NCBI GenBank assembly: GCA_964518905.1
Contig: CAZFJL010000012.1
Span: 1 to 64,000, forward strand
DNA from: RDYZ01 sp964518905
GTDB taxonomy: Bacteria > Cyanobacteriota > Cyanobacteriia > Cyanobacteriales > Geitlerinemataceae
DNA: 64,000 nucleotides
Reading direction: 5' to 3'
The position numbers and the translations under genes are program-made. The notes under the pieces are model-generated. The model did no database searches. It was not told the DNA's origin and saw only the letters and a program-made list of their open reading frames with translations. How positions within the stretch are numbered: position 1 is the stretch's first letter; each line of letters begins with the position of its first letter. This document shows positions 17,867-27,458 of this stretch, piece after piece.

Positions 17867-19393
17867 GTGTTAGCTCGGATTTGGAGTGCATCGCTATTTG
17901 GGATTAACGCGGTCAAGGTTGGCGTTGAGGTGGACGTTGCCGGTGGGCTACCGAAAACGGTGGTTGTGGGGTTGCCCGATGCCGCCGTGCAGGAATCGCG
18001 CGAACGGGTCAAAGCCGCGTTAAAAAATTCCGGTTACGCCTTCCCCATGCGTAAAATCGTCGTTAACCTGACCCCCGCCGATCTCCGCAAGGAAGGCCCC
18101 AGCTTCGATTTGCCGATCGCCGTCGGGATTCTCGCCGCCTCCGAACAGGTCAGCGCCCAACTGCTCGGCGACACGCTGTTTCTCGGCGAGGTGTCGCTCG
18201 ATGGTGGTCTGCGGGCGGTGGCGGGCGTGTTGCCGATCGCGGCGGCGGCGAGGAGCATGGGCATGAGCGCGATCGTCGTACCGGAGGAGAACGTCAAGGA
18301 AGCGGCGGTAGTTCAGGATTTGGCGGTCTATGGCTGCAAAAGCATCGCGGAAGTGGCTGATTTGATGAACGATCCGAGCCGTCATGCTCGCGTGGTCATT
18401 GATCCCGAAGCGGTGTTAGCGAAGAGCGATCGCCTCAGCCTCGACTTAAAAGACGTTAAAGGCCAAATTCAAGCTCGTCGCGCCTTAGAAATCGCGGCGA
18501 CCGGTGGCCATAACTTGATTTTTGTCGGGCCACCGGGCAGCGGTAAAACCATGCTGGCACGACGCTTGCCGGGAATTTTGCCGCCCCTGCGCGTCGAGGA
18601 AGCCCTAGAGGTGACGCAGATTCATTCGGTGGCGGGACTACTGCGCGATCGCGGTCAACTGGTGCGCGATCGACCCTTTCGCAGTCCCCACCATTCCGCC
18701 TCGGGGCCGTCACTGGTGGGCGGTGGCAGCTACCCCAAACCGGGCGAAATCTCCCTCGCTCACAACGGCATCCTATTTCTCGACGAATTGACCGAATTCA
18801 AGCGCGACGTGCTGGAATTCCTGCGCCAGCCCCTCGAAGATGGCTTCGTGACGATTTCGCGCACCCGCCAATCGGTCGAGTTCCCCGCACAGTTCACCCT
18901 GATCGCCAGCACCAACCCCTGTCCCTGCGGTTATTTCGGCGACACGATTCAAGCCTGCTCCTGTTCACCACGCCAGCGGGAGCAATATTGGTCGCGGCTA
19001 TCGGGGCCACTAATGGATCGGATTGATTTGCAAGTCGTGGTCGGGCGGTTGAAGCCGGAGGAGATCACCCAGCAGTCAACGGGCGAGGAATCGGTGCATG
19101 TGCGCGATCGCGTGCAGCAGGGTCGCGATCGCGCCTCGGTTCGGTTTCGCGGCGAGCCGGTGCGGTGTAATGCCGCGATGAAAAGTAGCCATTTACGCCG
19201 GTGGTGTCAGCTCGATGCCAGTTCGCAATCGATGATCGAAGCGGCGATTCGCAAAATGGGACTGTCGGCGCGGGCAACCGATCGCATCTTGAAAGTGTCC
19301 CTGACGATCGCTGATTTGGCCGGATGCGACCAGATCGAAGCCACCCACGTCGCGGAGGCGATCCAATATCGCACCATCGATCGGATGCAGTAG
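17867..19393 (+). CDS. comM: ComM/YifB-family Mg-chelatase-like AAA+ protein
   Basis: ComM is a hexameric AAA+ helicase that promotes branch migration during natural transformation. The N-terminal Lon-protease-like fold includes SFDLPIAVGILAASEQ and LFLGEVSLDGGLR. The AAA+ core follows, with Walker A VGPPGSGKT near 222 and Walker B ILFLDEL. The C-terminal domain has the CPCGYFGD cysteine motif. The GTG at 17867 gives the standard start MLARIWSAS and has AGGGAG six bases upstream, so the upstream TTG at 17843 is rejected. Length 508 residues, as in homologues. Confidence 0.93.
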   Translation: MLARIWSASLFGINAVKVGVEVDVAGGLPKTVVVGLPDAAVQESRERVKAALKNSGYAFPMRKIVVNLTPADLRKEGPSFDLPIAVGILAASEQVSAQLLGDTLFLGEVSLDGGLRAVAGVLPIAAAARSMGMSAIVVPEENVKEAAVVQDLAVYGCKSIAEVADLMNDPSRHARVVIDPEAVLAKSDRLSLDLKDVKGQIQARRALEIAATGGHNLIFVGPPGSGKTMLARRLPGILPPLRVEEALEVTQIHSVAGLLRDRGQLVRDRPFRSPHHSASGPSLVGGGSYPKPGEISLAHNGILFLDELTEFKRDVLEFLRQPLEDGFVTISRTRQSVEFPAQFTLIASTNPCPCGYFGDTIQACSCSPRQREQYWSRLSGPLMDRIDLQVVVGRLKPEEITQQSTGEESVHVRDRVQQGRDRASVRFRGEPVRCNAAMKSSHLRRWCQLDASSQSMIEAAIRKMGLSARATDRILKVSLTIADLAGCDQIEATHVAEAIQYRTIDRMQ

Positions 19394-19448
19394 ACCTTGA
19401 CTCGCGAGACCAGAACTGGATCGCGTTGTAGTGGTATCAAGCTCGATC

Positions 19449-19496
19449 GCAATCCGAATTGCAATCCGAATTGCAATCCGAATCGCAATCTGAATC
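19449..19496. repeat. 12-bp tandem repeat, four units
   Basis: Units GCAATCCGAATT at 19449 and 19461, then two with one or two changes at 19473 and 19485. It lies 56 bases after the comM stop and before the lipoprotein start. Confidence 0.9.
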
Positions 19497-19569
19497 AGGC
19501 TAACCTTGTCGATCTCGAAACGGCTTGTCTAAGCTAAATACCTGTCCCGCTAGTCAAACGACGATCATA

Positions 19570-20400
19570 ATGCTAACTTTTTCTCGAATTTTCGCCGCTC
19601 CACAACGCTCGCTCCTACTTGTGAGCATCGCCGCTCTCAGCGCTGTCCTCAGCAGTTGCACCAGTTCTGAAACCAGCGAAACTCCTGTACTCGATGCCAG
19701 TCTAGAGCCAGAAACAACCACCGGCCAGTTAACGATCGCGGCCAATGGCGAAGATTTCGTCAGAGAAGGGTTCACCTCAAAAGATGGCTGGGCGATCGCC
19801 TTTGATCTCGTCAAAGTTAGCCTGGGTGAGGTCGTACCGCTGCAAGGTGATATTCCCGGCGAGGCGATCGCGCCTCAGGCGATCGATCTTGCCGCCGGAG
19901 ACGACACCGCCGAGCCGATTGCGCTGGGAACCGTCACCGTCCCGAGCGGGCATTACAACGGGATTCAGTGGTCGTTTGCCCCCAGTGAAGATCAGCCTTC
20001 TCTGACCCTCGTGGGTACGGCGACAAAAGACGATCGCACCCTCAATTTTGACCTCGCATTCGCACCCGACACCGCCTACACCTGCGAGGAATATATCGGC
20101 GATGTTCGTAAAGGCTTCGTCGAACCCGACGCACCGGGCGATCTGGAAATCACGCTACATTTCGACCATATTTTTGGCGACGCTGGCGTTCCCTCCAGCG
20201 AGGAAATTAACACCGAGGGTTTTGGTTTCGATCGCTTCGCCGCGATCGCGGACGGTGACACAGTTATCGTCACACCCGAAACCATGTCCGAGCAGCTATC
20301 GCCGGAAGAGGTGACGCAGCTCGAAGCGCTCATCGCTGGACTCGGTCACGTTGGGGAGGGACATTGCGAACCGGTTGAAAATCTAGAAGCAGCCATCTAA
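19570..20400 (+). CDS. Putative lipoprotein, DUF4382-like
   Basis: A 276-residue protein with a lipoprotein signal: the hydrophobic run SLLLVSIAALSAVLSSC ends in the lipobox LSSC. The mature part is acidic and contains GQLTIAANGEDF, an internal Val/Leu-rich strand pattern and two later cysteines (near the CEEY and HCEP segments). This resembles secreted DUF4382-type beta-sandwich proteins, but the match is by overall impression only. The ATG at 19570 is preferred to an upstream TTG because it places the signal peptide normally. Function unknown. Confidence 0.7.
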   Translation: MLTFSRIFAAPQRSLLLVSIAALSAVLSSCTSSETSETPVLDASLEPETTTGQLTIAANGEDFVREGFTSKDGWAIAFDLVKVSLGEVVPLQGDIPGEAIAPQAIDLAAGDDTAEPIALGTVTVPSGHYNGIQWSFAPSEDQPSLTLVGTATKDDRTLNFDLAFAPDTAYTCEEYIGDVRKGFVEPDAPGDLEITLHFDHIFGDAGVPSSEEINTEGFGFDRFAAIADGDTVIVTPETMSEQLSPEEVTQLEALIAGLGHVGEGHCEPVENLEAAI

Positions 20401-20409
20401 AGCTTCCCC

Positions 20410-20497
20410 GTAGGGTGGACAATGCCCACCATGATCAACTCGCGAATTGGTATCCGTCTAGCGCATCAGCATCCGTGATGGTGGGTGATGCCCCACG
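20410..20497. repeat. Dispersed palindromic repeat, GTAGGGTGGGC family
   Basis: The first arm GTAGGGTGGACAATGCCCACC begins at 20410. A decayed inverted second arm, GGTGGGTGATGCCCCA, ends at about 20496. It lies in the short convergent gap between the lipoprotein and the P-loop gene. Confidence 0.85.
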
Positions 20498-20501
20498 AAG
20501 T

Positions 20502-21005
20502 TTAGTCAATGAGTCGGTGTTTTTCACCTAGAAATTGATCAAACACCCTTGCATGATAGGCACGGCCAAATTCATCATCCCGATTTTCATAGGTCGCGAC
20601 CCATTCCAGCAAATAGGCTAACGCTGCATTTTGTGCGTCTAGCGTGGCGAATTTGTCGGGTTCCCACGCACGGTTACGACAGCGATCGAGGCAGGTTTCC
20701 AGCGGCGGGTCAAGCCAATATAAAACCGTTGCCTTCGGCATTACTGCTTCGATCAACTCACCGTAACAACCCTCGATCGCCCAATATTTAGCCTGACGAA
20801 TAAACCGATCCATCTCTGCCAAACTATCGTCAAAGGATCGCCGTCTGACCTGACCATTAACGGGTTGATTCCAGGCGATCGCGTCAAGGTTGAGGATGGC
20901 GCGATCGGCATTATCGTTATGATCGCTTGAGGGGAAATCGCTCAAAAGCTGGCGAGCCAGTGTCGTTTTCCCCGCGCCGGAATTACCAATAATGATGGCT
21001 CGCAT
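20502..21005 (-). CDS. Small P-loop kinase-like protein (adenylate-kinase/topology-modulation type)
   Basis: A 167-residue P-loop NTPase. Walker A GNSGAGKTT lies near residue 7. A Walker-B-like ILNLDAIAW follows, then WAIEGCYGELIEAVMP and the lid-like RCRNRAWEPDKF. This order fits the small adenylate-kinase-like or topology-modulation (FlaR-like) ATPases. The substrate is unknown. The gene is convergent with the lipoprotein gene and divergent from purH. Confidence 0.75.
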   Translation of the reverse strand: MRAIIIGNSGAGKTTLARQLLSDFPSSDHNDNADRAILNLDAIAWNQPVNGQVRRRSFDDSLAEMDRFIRQAKYWAIEGCYGELIEAVMPKATVLYWLDPPLETCLDRCRNRAWEPDKFATLDAQNAALAYLLEWVATYENRDDEFGRAYHARVFDQFLGEKHRLID

Positions 21006-21247
21006 TGTCTACGTTAATCTTCTTAAGTAATCGTTAAATAGCCAAAAATGATATTCGAGATTGATTTAATTTTTCGGCTCCTTTGAGCTTAAAAGATCAC
21101 ATTAGAGAACGCAATTCCCGTACTTTTTTGATCACGCACCCAACCAACCCGAACAACAAGACACGCTAAGATGTGTCCCTTGCACCGATCGCCAAGGTCG
21201 ATCGCCAAGCCTTAATTTCGTTCAATGTAGTTGGGAGAATATCCACC

Positions 21248-22813
21248 GTGGCACGCCGTCTTGCACTGCTCAGTGTTTCTGACAAAACCGGAATCGTTGA
21301 ACTCGGGAAAGCCCTCGTCGAGCGCTTCGACTTTGACATTATTAGTAGCGGTGGAACCGCGAAAACGCTGAAAGATGCGGGGGTTCCCGTCACCAAGGTA
21401 TCGGACTACACCGGCTTTCCCGAAATCCTCGGCGGTCGCGTCAAAACCCTGCATCCGCGTGTTCACGGCGGCATTCTCGCCAACCGCGATCTCGATGACC
21501 ACCACGCCGATCTCGACGCGAACGAGATTCGCCCGATCGATTTGGTGGCCGTGAATCTCTACCCCTTTGAAGCGACGATCGCCAAACCGGGCGTCACCCT
21601 CGCCGACGCCGTCGAAAATATCGATATCGGCGGCCCTGCCATGCTCCGAGCCGCAGCCAAAAACTTCAAGCATTTAACGGTACTCTGCAACCCGGCGCAG
21701 TACGACACCTACCTAGCGGAAATGAGCGCCAATGACGGCACGCCCTCATTTGAATTCCGCCGCGACTGCGCCAAAGCGGGCTTCTGGCATACCTGCACCT
21801 ACGATCGTGCGATCGCCACCTACCTCAACGACCAAAGCGCCGACCCCGACGCTGACACCGTCACCCTCCCCGAAAACTACGGTATCGCAGGCAGCCAAAT
21901 CCAAGCCCTACGCTACGGCGAAAACCCGCACCAGCCCGCAAGCTGGTATCAAATCGGCAGCGAGGCCACCGGCTGGGGCGCAGCGGAAAAGCTCCAGGGC
22001 AAGGAGCTGAGTTATAACAACTTGGTGGATCTCGAAGCGGCTCGCCGGATTATTGCCGAATTTTTGAGCGACACATCGGCGGCGGCGGCGGTGTTGAAGC
22101 ACACGAATCCTTGCGGTTTGGCGCTGGGCGATACTTTGGTCGAAGCCTATACCAAAGCTTTTGACGCCGATTCGACCTCCGCGTTTGGCGGCATCGTCGC
22201 GCTCAACCGGGCGATCGATGCCGACACCGCCACCGCGATGACAAAGACGTTCCTCGAATGCATTATCGCGCCCGGTTGCGACGACGACGCCCGCGCAATT
22301 TTGGCGACGAAGAAAAATCTACGGGTGCTGATTTTGCCCGACCTGGCGAGCGGCCCCAAGGAAACGGTCAAGGCGATCGCCGGTGGTTTCCTGGTGCAAA
22401 CCTCGGACGATATCGTCGAGCAAACCGCCGACTGGAACATCGTCACGGAGAAGCAACCGACGGCAGCGGAACTCGAAGAGCTGCTGTTTGCCTGGAAGGC
22501 GTGTAAGCATGTGAAATCCAACGCGATCGTCGTGACGAAGGATCGCGTCACGGTGGGCGTCGGTGCGGGTCAGATGAACCGAGTCGGCGCGGCGAAAATT
22601 GCGCTGGAACAGGCGGGCGATCTCACCCAGGGGGCAACGCTCGCCAGTGATGGGTTTTTCCCGTTTGATGATTCGGTGCGGACGGCGGCAGCGTCGGGCA
22701 TCACGGCGATCGTCCAACCGGGCGGCAGCATTCGCGATAACGATTCGATCGCGGCGGCGAATGAACTCGGCCTCGTCATGGTCTTCACCGGCGTGCGCCA
22801 CTTCCTGCACTAA
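21248..22813 (+). CDS. purH: Bifunctional AICAR transformylase / IMP cyclohydrolase
   Basis: It catalyses the last two steps of de novo IMP synthesis. The IMP cyclohydrolase (MGS-like) domain spans about 1-130, with LLSVSDKTGI, SSGGTAKTLKDAG, ILGGRVKTLHPRVHGG. The formyltransferase domain spans about 140-521, with LRYGENPHQ, KELSYNNLVDLEAA, LKHTNPCG and the C-terminal DSVRTAAASGITAIVQPGGS. The GTG at 21248 gives the family-typical start ARRLALLSVSDKTG, and GGGAG lies about 13 bases upstream. Longer in-frame starts are rejected. Length 521, as usual. Confidence 0.97.
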   Translation: MARRLALLSVSDKTGIVELGKALVERFDFDIISSGGTAKTLKDAGVPVTKVSDYTGFPEILGGRVKTLHPRVHGGILANRDLDDHHADLDANEIRPIDLVAVNLYPFEATIAKPGVTLADAVENIDIGGPAMLRAAAKNFKHLTVLCNPAQYDTYLAEMSANDGTPSFEFRRDCAKAGFWHTCTYDRAIATYLNDQSADPDADTVTLPENYGIAGSQIQALRYGENPHQPASWYQIGSEATGWGAAEKLQGKELSYNNLVDLEAARRIIAEFLSDTSAAAAVLKHTNPCGLALGDTLVEAYTKAFDADSTSAFGGIVALNRAIDADTATAMTKTFLECIIAPGCDDDARAILATKKNLRVLILPDLASGPKETVKAIAGGFLVQTSDDIVEQTADWNIVTEKQPTAAELEELLFAWKACKHVKSNAIVVTKDRVTVGVGAGQMNRVGAAKIALEQAGDLTQGATLASDGFFPFDDSVRTAAASGITAIVQPGGSIRDNDSIAAANELGLVMVFTGVRHFLH

Positions 22814-22830
22814 TCAAGACTCGTCAGCCC

Positions 22831-22902
22831 GTAGGGTAGGCACTGCCCACCACGATCGGTCCGCGCATCAGTAGCCGTGATGGTGGGCAATGCTCACCCT
22901 AC
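22831..22902. repeat. Dispersed palindromic repeat, GTAGGGTGGGC family, two-armed copy
   Basis: GTAGGGTAGGCACTGCCCACC begins at 22831 and the inverted arm GGTGGGCAATGCTCACCCTAC ends at 22902. It fills the convergent gap between purH and the NAD kinase gene. A short direct duplication (CTACAAAACTTG) follows at about 22899-22926. Confidence 0.9.
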
Positions 22903-22925
22903 AAAACTTGCTACTACAAAACTTG

Positions 22926-23846
22926 CTACGGTAGCTCTACCGAGCTGGGCTTGGCAATGTGCGGCAAACCCCAGCCGAGTTTTTCGCGTAACATGCGGAA
23001 AAACTCCGGCGGGCCAAGGCGGATAAACTTCGCACCGTTTTGCGCTCGGATAATTTGGATGCAATCGTCCGGCATCACAAAACAGCCCGCATTGCCATCG
23101 ACCACCGCGATCATTCGCTCCCGCGTTGCCGGAAACACCTGCACCCGCTCATTCCCTGAAAACACCAACGCCCGCGACGCCAACGAGTGCGGACAAATCG
23201 GCACAAGACCCAGCACATTCACATCCGGTGTGATCACCGGGCCGCCTGCCGAGAGTGAATAGGCCGTCGAACCCGTCGGCGTGGAAATGATGACCCCATC
23301 AGCGGCTACGTCTACCGGGGTGTGTCGCCCGATTTTGACCTCGAAATGACACATACTCGTCAGCGGCTCGCGGTGTAACACCATTTCATTGATGCACAGC
23401 GCTTCCCAGATTTTCGTCTCATGACGAATGAGCTGCACTTCGAGAATCGTACGCTCCTCGATTTCGTAATATCCTTTGACGATCGCATTCAGCGCCGTAT
23501 ACAACTGGCTTAGATAGGTCTCCGCCAGAAACCCCATATGGCCGGTATTGACGCTCAGGATCGGCACATTAATCGGCGCAAGCTGACGACAGGCGGACAA
23601 CACCGTCCCATCACCGCCCAGCACGACGACGAATTTCATCTCCGAATCGAAATGGGACGGCACGATCTGATCGATCGATACATAGTCGCCCGCTTCGTCT
23701 TCCGTGTTCGCATGACCGAGCATACCGCCCTGGCCAGTAGCAGTTTCTACGGTCCAGCCCCGCAGTTGCAGCCATTCCCGGACTTCTTTACTGACGCGAC
23801 ATGCGACTGGTTTGCCGTCGTTATAAATGATGCCAGCTTTCGGCAC
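22926..23846 (-). CDS. nadK: NAD kinase
   Basis: It phosphorylates NAD to NADP with ATP. The GGDGTVLSACR motif that binds the nucleotide is near residue 80. NTGHMGFLAE, the second glycine-rich motif PTGSTAYSLSAGGP and a C-terminal VDG segment are present. The GTG at 23846 gives a start PKAGIIYNDGKP typical of cyanobacterial NAD kinases, so the ATG 20 codons upstream is rejected. Length 306. It faces purH across a dispersed repeat. Confidence 0.93.
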   Translation of the reverse strand: MPKAGIIYNDGKPVACRVSKEVREWLQLRGWTVETATGQGGMLGHANTEDEAGDYVSIDQIVPSHFDSEMKFVVVLGGDGTVLSACRQLAPINVPILSVNTGHMGFLAETYLSQLYTALNAIVKGYYEIEERTILEVQLIRHETKIWEALCINEMVLHREPLTSMCHFEVKIGRHTPVDVAADGVIISTPTGSTAYSLSAGGPVITPDVNVLGLVPICPHSLASRALVFSGNERVQVFPATRERMIAVVDGNAGCFVMPDDCIQIIRAQNGAKFIRLGPPEFFRMLREKLGWGLPHIAKPSSVELP

Positions 23847-24099
23847 TGGTGTAGATCCAAATAAAACAAAACAATAATTGACGCGCAAGGTGTCGATCGC
23901 AATCAATCACGATCAAGACCAAGCGGTGGATCAGCACGCAGTGAGACCCGTCAAAATTTTACGCCACGCATGTATACGGAACGGTGCGTGGCATTGTGTC
24001 CCCGATGTCATCACCGCCAAATCACCCATTCTCGACCGAAAAATGACCTGATTTTGCGAAGACGCTAACCGAGATTAGGCGATTAGACCGGTCAAACCC

Positions 24100-25098
24100 C
24101 TAATTTTTCGATGCATTCGACGATCGGAACGGCGAACGTTTCTTTTTCTTGCGTTCTTTTGCCTTTTCTTGCTCGTACTCAATATCACGCACTTTCTTGA
24201 TGATTCGCGCGTGATATTCCTTCAGGTAGCCTTCGAGGGTATCCATCTCGGCAACATCGAGACCAAAGACGCGATAGGTCTCATCCATGTCCGCCGTCAT
24301 CGTTTTACCCGCAGACATGACCTCTGCAAAGGCGAGACGATCGGCGATATTCCAGCCCCACTCGAAAAACTGAGCGAATTTACGCACCGCACGCAACAGA
24401 CTCAACGGCGTACGGGTAATTTTCGCGGTTCGTCCCGAGAGTCGCTCGCACAGGTCGATGATTTCTTCGGCTTTCCAGGGGCGTGTTCCCACCACCGGGA
24501 AGGCGCGACCGCTCGTTTCGGGAACCGTCAGCGCTTTGATGGCAAATTTCGCGACATCTTGGGTATTCATATAGGCGACGGGAGCCGTATCGCCGGTGAG
24601 CCAAACGGCTTGATTATCAAGAATGGGAATCGCGTACTGGGAGATTAAACCCTGCATAAACCCGCACGGACGCAGAATCGTATAGTTCAGCCCTGATTCT
24701 TTCAGGTACAGCTCGGTGCAACGCTTGATTTCCATCAGCGGCACGTCCGGGTGCTGCTCGGCATCGAGCAGAGAGACAAAGACAAATCGTTCGATGTTGG
24801 CTTCCGCGCAGGCTTTAATCAGATTGACTTTTCCTTCCCAATCGACCTGTTTAATGCTCAGTGCGTCGGTCATCCGTGCCGTAGACGCATCGATGACGTG
24901 GGTGATGCCTTCCAGGCTGGGCTTGAGCGTGTCGGGATAGCAGATGTTGCCGCGAACCAGTTCCGCACCCCACTCGCGCAGAAACGACGCACGCCCAAAG
25001 TTACGCACAAGACAGCGAACGCTATAGCCTTCATCGATCGCACGTTTGGCGATTTGTCTCCCGAGCGTGCCTGTCGCACCGACGATTAGTAGAGTCAT
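24100..25098 (-). CDS. ycf39: Ycf39/HCF244-type photosystem II assembly factor (atypical SDR)
   Basis: An NAD(P)-binding atypical short-chain dehydrogenase-like protein. The Rossmann motif VGATGTLGRQIAKRA is at the N terminus and VRCLVRNFGRASFLREWGAEL follows, as in Ycf39. Ycf39 and HCF244 assist early PSII assembly, probably in D1 synthesis and chlorophyll delivery together with Hlip proteins. The C-terminal tail is Lys/Arg-rich (EKAKERKKKKR), longer than in many homologues. The ATG at 25098 is the start. It is downstream of a 386-base gap and not in an evident operon. Confidence 0.85.
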   Translation of the reverse strand: MTLLIVGATGTLGRQIAKRAIDEGYSVRCLVRNFGRASFLREWGAELVRGNICYPDTLKPSLEGITHVIDASTARMTDALSIKQVDWEGKVNLIKACAEANIERFVFVSLLDAEQHPDVPLMEIKRCTELYLKESGLNYTILRPCGFMQGLISQYAIPILDNQAVWLTGDTAPVAYMNTQDVAKFAIKALTVPETSGRAFPVVGTRPWKAEEIIDLCERLSGRTAKITRTPLSLLRAVRKFAQFFEWGWNIADRLAFAEVMSAGKTMTADMDETYRVFGLDVAEMDTLEGYLKEYHARIIKKVRDIEYEQEKAKERKKKKRSPFRSSNASKN

Positions 25099-25484
25099 GG
25101 ATGAATAATATGCGGTGGTTCTAACGGTAATTTTGGGGGCGAGGCGATTGTATAAAGGGTCGCACTCGAATGCGTTACGTTGCGCTCAATTTGACTCGAT
25201 GTGAGCCAGCGCAATGGAGCTTGGAAATCGAAGCAGCACTTAAAGGGTTCTAAAAAGGAACAGTCTTAAGTCGTTGGTGTGTACAACGTTTTTGATGCTT
25301 TCTGCAAGTATATTCCGAATGTTAACATATATTAACGACATTTAATATTCAGACACTATGTATGACGAAAGTCCCGATTTACATAATGTTTTGCGATCGT
25401 GCGACGAAGGGTAACGCCCGATCGTCGAAACTCGCGGGTCTATGGTTGAATCGAGGGTGAGAATGGGGAGAGTAGAGAACCGCC
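25099..25484. other. Divergent intergenic region between ycf39 and the transporter gene
   Basis: About 390 non-coding bases. The centre (25310-25360) is AT-rich, with AACATATATTAACG. Promoters for both flanking genes should lie here. No small gene (including petM-type peptides, which I looked for) is visible. Confidence 0.45.
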
Positions 25485-27368
25485 ATGAATCGATCCACAG
25501 AAGCCGAGTTTGAACCGCAGGATGAATCGATCGAGCCGCAGACGAGTCTAGCGGGTGAGTCATCGGCAGAACGTCCGATCCATGATGCCGAACCGAACCA
25601 TGCCGCCGATCTCGCCCTCACCGATCTAACGCGCGGACTCAAACAGCTCCAGCAAGATATTGTTGTGCAGCTAGCGCAGGATGTGACGCGGCTACAGACG
25701 GAAAAACATCGCCTCATGATCGAACTCGATCGCCTACGCCAAGAGCGATCGCTAGCAACAACGGCGGCCACCACACCGAAGGAGATCGGCTCATTATCCC
25801 TAGAGGATCAACAGGCTTGGATTGCCCAGCTCGCCAGGGTTTTGGCGGCACATCTTGAAGAAAAGATCGCGCAACGGCTCGAATCGAGCGATCGCCAATC
25901 GGCGAGTGATTCGCTGCGATCGGCCGATCCACTGGCGATCGACGATTCATCACAAGCCTCGGCTGAATCGAGCCTTGAAACTAGCCCTGAATTCAGTCAA
26001 CCTCAAGCGAATCAAGATCTGATCCAAAACTCATACCGTCAACCTGTGGGTCAGTCGTCCGTGATCGGAGAACGACAGCAGCAGGGCGAGACGACTCTCG
26101 ATGTGTTGGTAAGTCGGATGGACGATCAGCGACGCGACACGATCGTTACCGCCCCGATGACCAGTAACGTTCCCAGTCGCAACGCCACCCACTCGCCCAA
26201 CAGAGCAGGCGAAACCGGCGATCGCACTGAGCTGATCGCTGCGCCCTATCACCACGAATCGATCGACCACCATCCAGCTTCAGCCGAGACTCCGCCACCC
26301 GCTCCAAATTCGCAACACCTGAATCGGCTCGTTGCAACCTTCGGATTCTCGCCGGTTCAGATCGGTCTCGGTCTCGCGATGGCCTATACCTTGGTCTTGT
26401 CCATTTTTTATCTCAGCCTGAAGGTGATGTTTTCGGCGCGATCGATCCTGCCGTGGTTTGCGGGCGGCCTGGAATCGGGCGGCATTCTGAGCCCGAGTCT
26501 GGGCAATGTGGTGCTGGTGTTGCTGCTGCGAATGATTGTGGTGATGGCGCTGATGCCGGTGCTGGCCTCGCGTTTGTGTCCCCAGTGGTGGGGTCAGATG
26601 CGTGATTTGATCCGATCGTGCGATCGCCCGCTGCAATATCAGATTTTTGGTAGTGGTGTCGGGCTGTTTTGCTCGCAGATTTTGATTTATCTCGCGCTGG
26701 GTCAACTGCCGACGGCGATTGCGATCGCGATGTTTTTTGTCTTTCCGATCGCAACGGTGCTGGGCGCATGGCTACTCTTTCAGGCCAAACCAACCCGATC
26801 GCGGCTCGGTTTATTACTCGTGATTTTGATCGGGGTGGCGCTGAGTCCGGCACGATCAAGCTCCGTAGACGTAGGCAATCTCGTAACCGGGGGACTGTAC
26901 GCGATCAGCTCGGGTTTCGCGTTTTCTGGCTACGTCCTACTAACCCAACAGTGTGGTAAGCGTCTGCATCCGATTACGTTTAGCATGGCGAATTTTGCGG
27001 TTGTGCTGGGTTTGGCGATCGTCGGATATCTGCTCTCGGTGATTCTGGGCGGCTGGTTCGGCCTGTTACCGGTGGGCTGGTTACCGAGCGTTCCCGCGAC
27101 GGAGTTGGGCGGGCTGTTTGTCGCCTGCCTGTGGCTGGGGTTGTTAACCCTGGTAAGTTACCTGCTGAATAATTTCGCGGTGCGTTGTGCGGGGGCATCG
27201 CTGGCGTCGATCGTGGGGGCGACGGCTCCAGTGATGACGGGACTCTTGGCCGCGATCGCGATCAGTGAATGGCTGCCGGTGCGATCGGTGTTGGGGATTT
27301 TTCTGGTAACTATCGGCGTGGCCTGCCTCAGTCTTGAACGCTTGTACTGCAAAGACCATCATTCTTAG
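25485..27368 (+). CDS. EamA/DMT-family membrane transporter with long hydrophilic N terminus
   Basis: The last 340 or so residues hold about ten hydrophobic helices in the EamA pattern. Examples are YLALGQLPTAIAIAMFFVFPIATVL in the first repeat and a second repeat ending SIVGATAPVMTGLLAAIAISEWLPV. EamA proteins export or import small metabolites; the substrate is unknown. The first 280 residues are unusual: acidic, Gln/Ser-rich, with a predicted coiled coil at about 45-85 (LKQLQQDIVVQLAQDVTRLQ). They would be cytosolic. The start ATG at 25485 agrees with the codon pattern throughout. Confidence 0.8.
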   Translation: MNRSTEAEFEPQDESIEPQTSLAGESSAERPIHDAEPNHAADLALTDLTRGLKQLQQDIVVQLAQDVTRLQTEKHRLMIELDRLRQERSLATTAATTPKEIGSLSLEDQQAWIAQLARVLAAHLEEKIAQRLESSDRQSASDSLRSADPLAIDDSSQASAESSLETSPEFSQPQANQDLIQNSYRQPVGQSSVIGERQQQGETTLDVLVSRMDDQRRDTIVTAPMTSNVPSRNATHSPNRAGETGDRTELIAAPYHHESIDHHPASAETPPPAPNSQHLNRLVATFGFSPVQIGLGLAMAYTLVLSIFYLSLKVMFSARSILPWFAGGLESGGILSPSLGNVVLVLLLRMIVVMALMPVLASRLCPQWWGQMRDLIRSCDRPLQYQIFGSGVGLFCSQILIYLALGQLPTAIAIAMFFVFPIATVLGAWLLFQAKPTRSRLGLLLVILIGVALSPARSSSVDVGNLVTGGLYAISSGFAFSGYVLLTQQCGKRLHPITFSMANFAVVLGLAIVGYLLSVILGGWFGLLPVGWLPSVPATELGGLFVACLWLGLLTLVSYLLNNFAVRCAGASLASIVGATAPVMTGLLAAIAISEWLPVRSVLGIFLVTIGVACLSLERLYCKDHHS

Positions 27369-27387
27369 GAAAGGGTCGGCAGTAATC

Positions 27388-27408
27388 GTAGGGTGGGCAT
27401 CGCCCACC
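27388..27408. repeat. Dispersed repeat, GTAGGGTGGGC family, single arm
   Basis: One arm only, GTAGGGTGGGCATCGCCCACC-type. No second arm is found in the following 50 bases. It lies between the convergent transporter and glycosyltransferase genes. Confidence 0.8.
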
Positions 27409-27458
27409 ATCATGACAACTTCCCCATATATGGTCTCGCTCATTAACCGCCCATAAAG

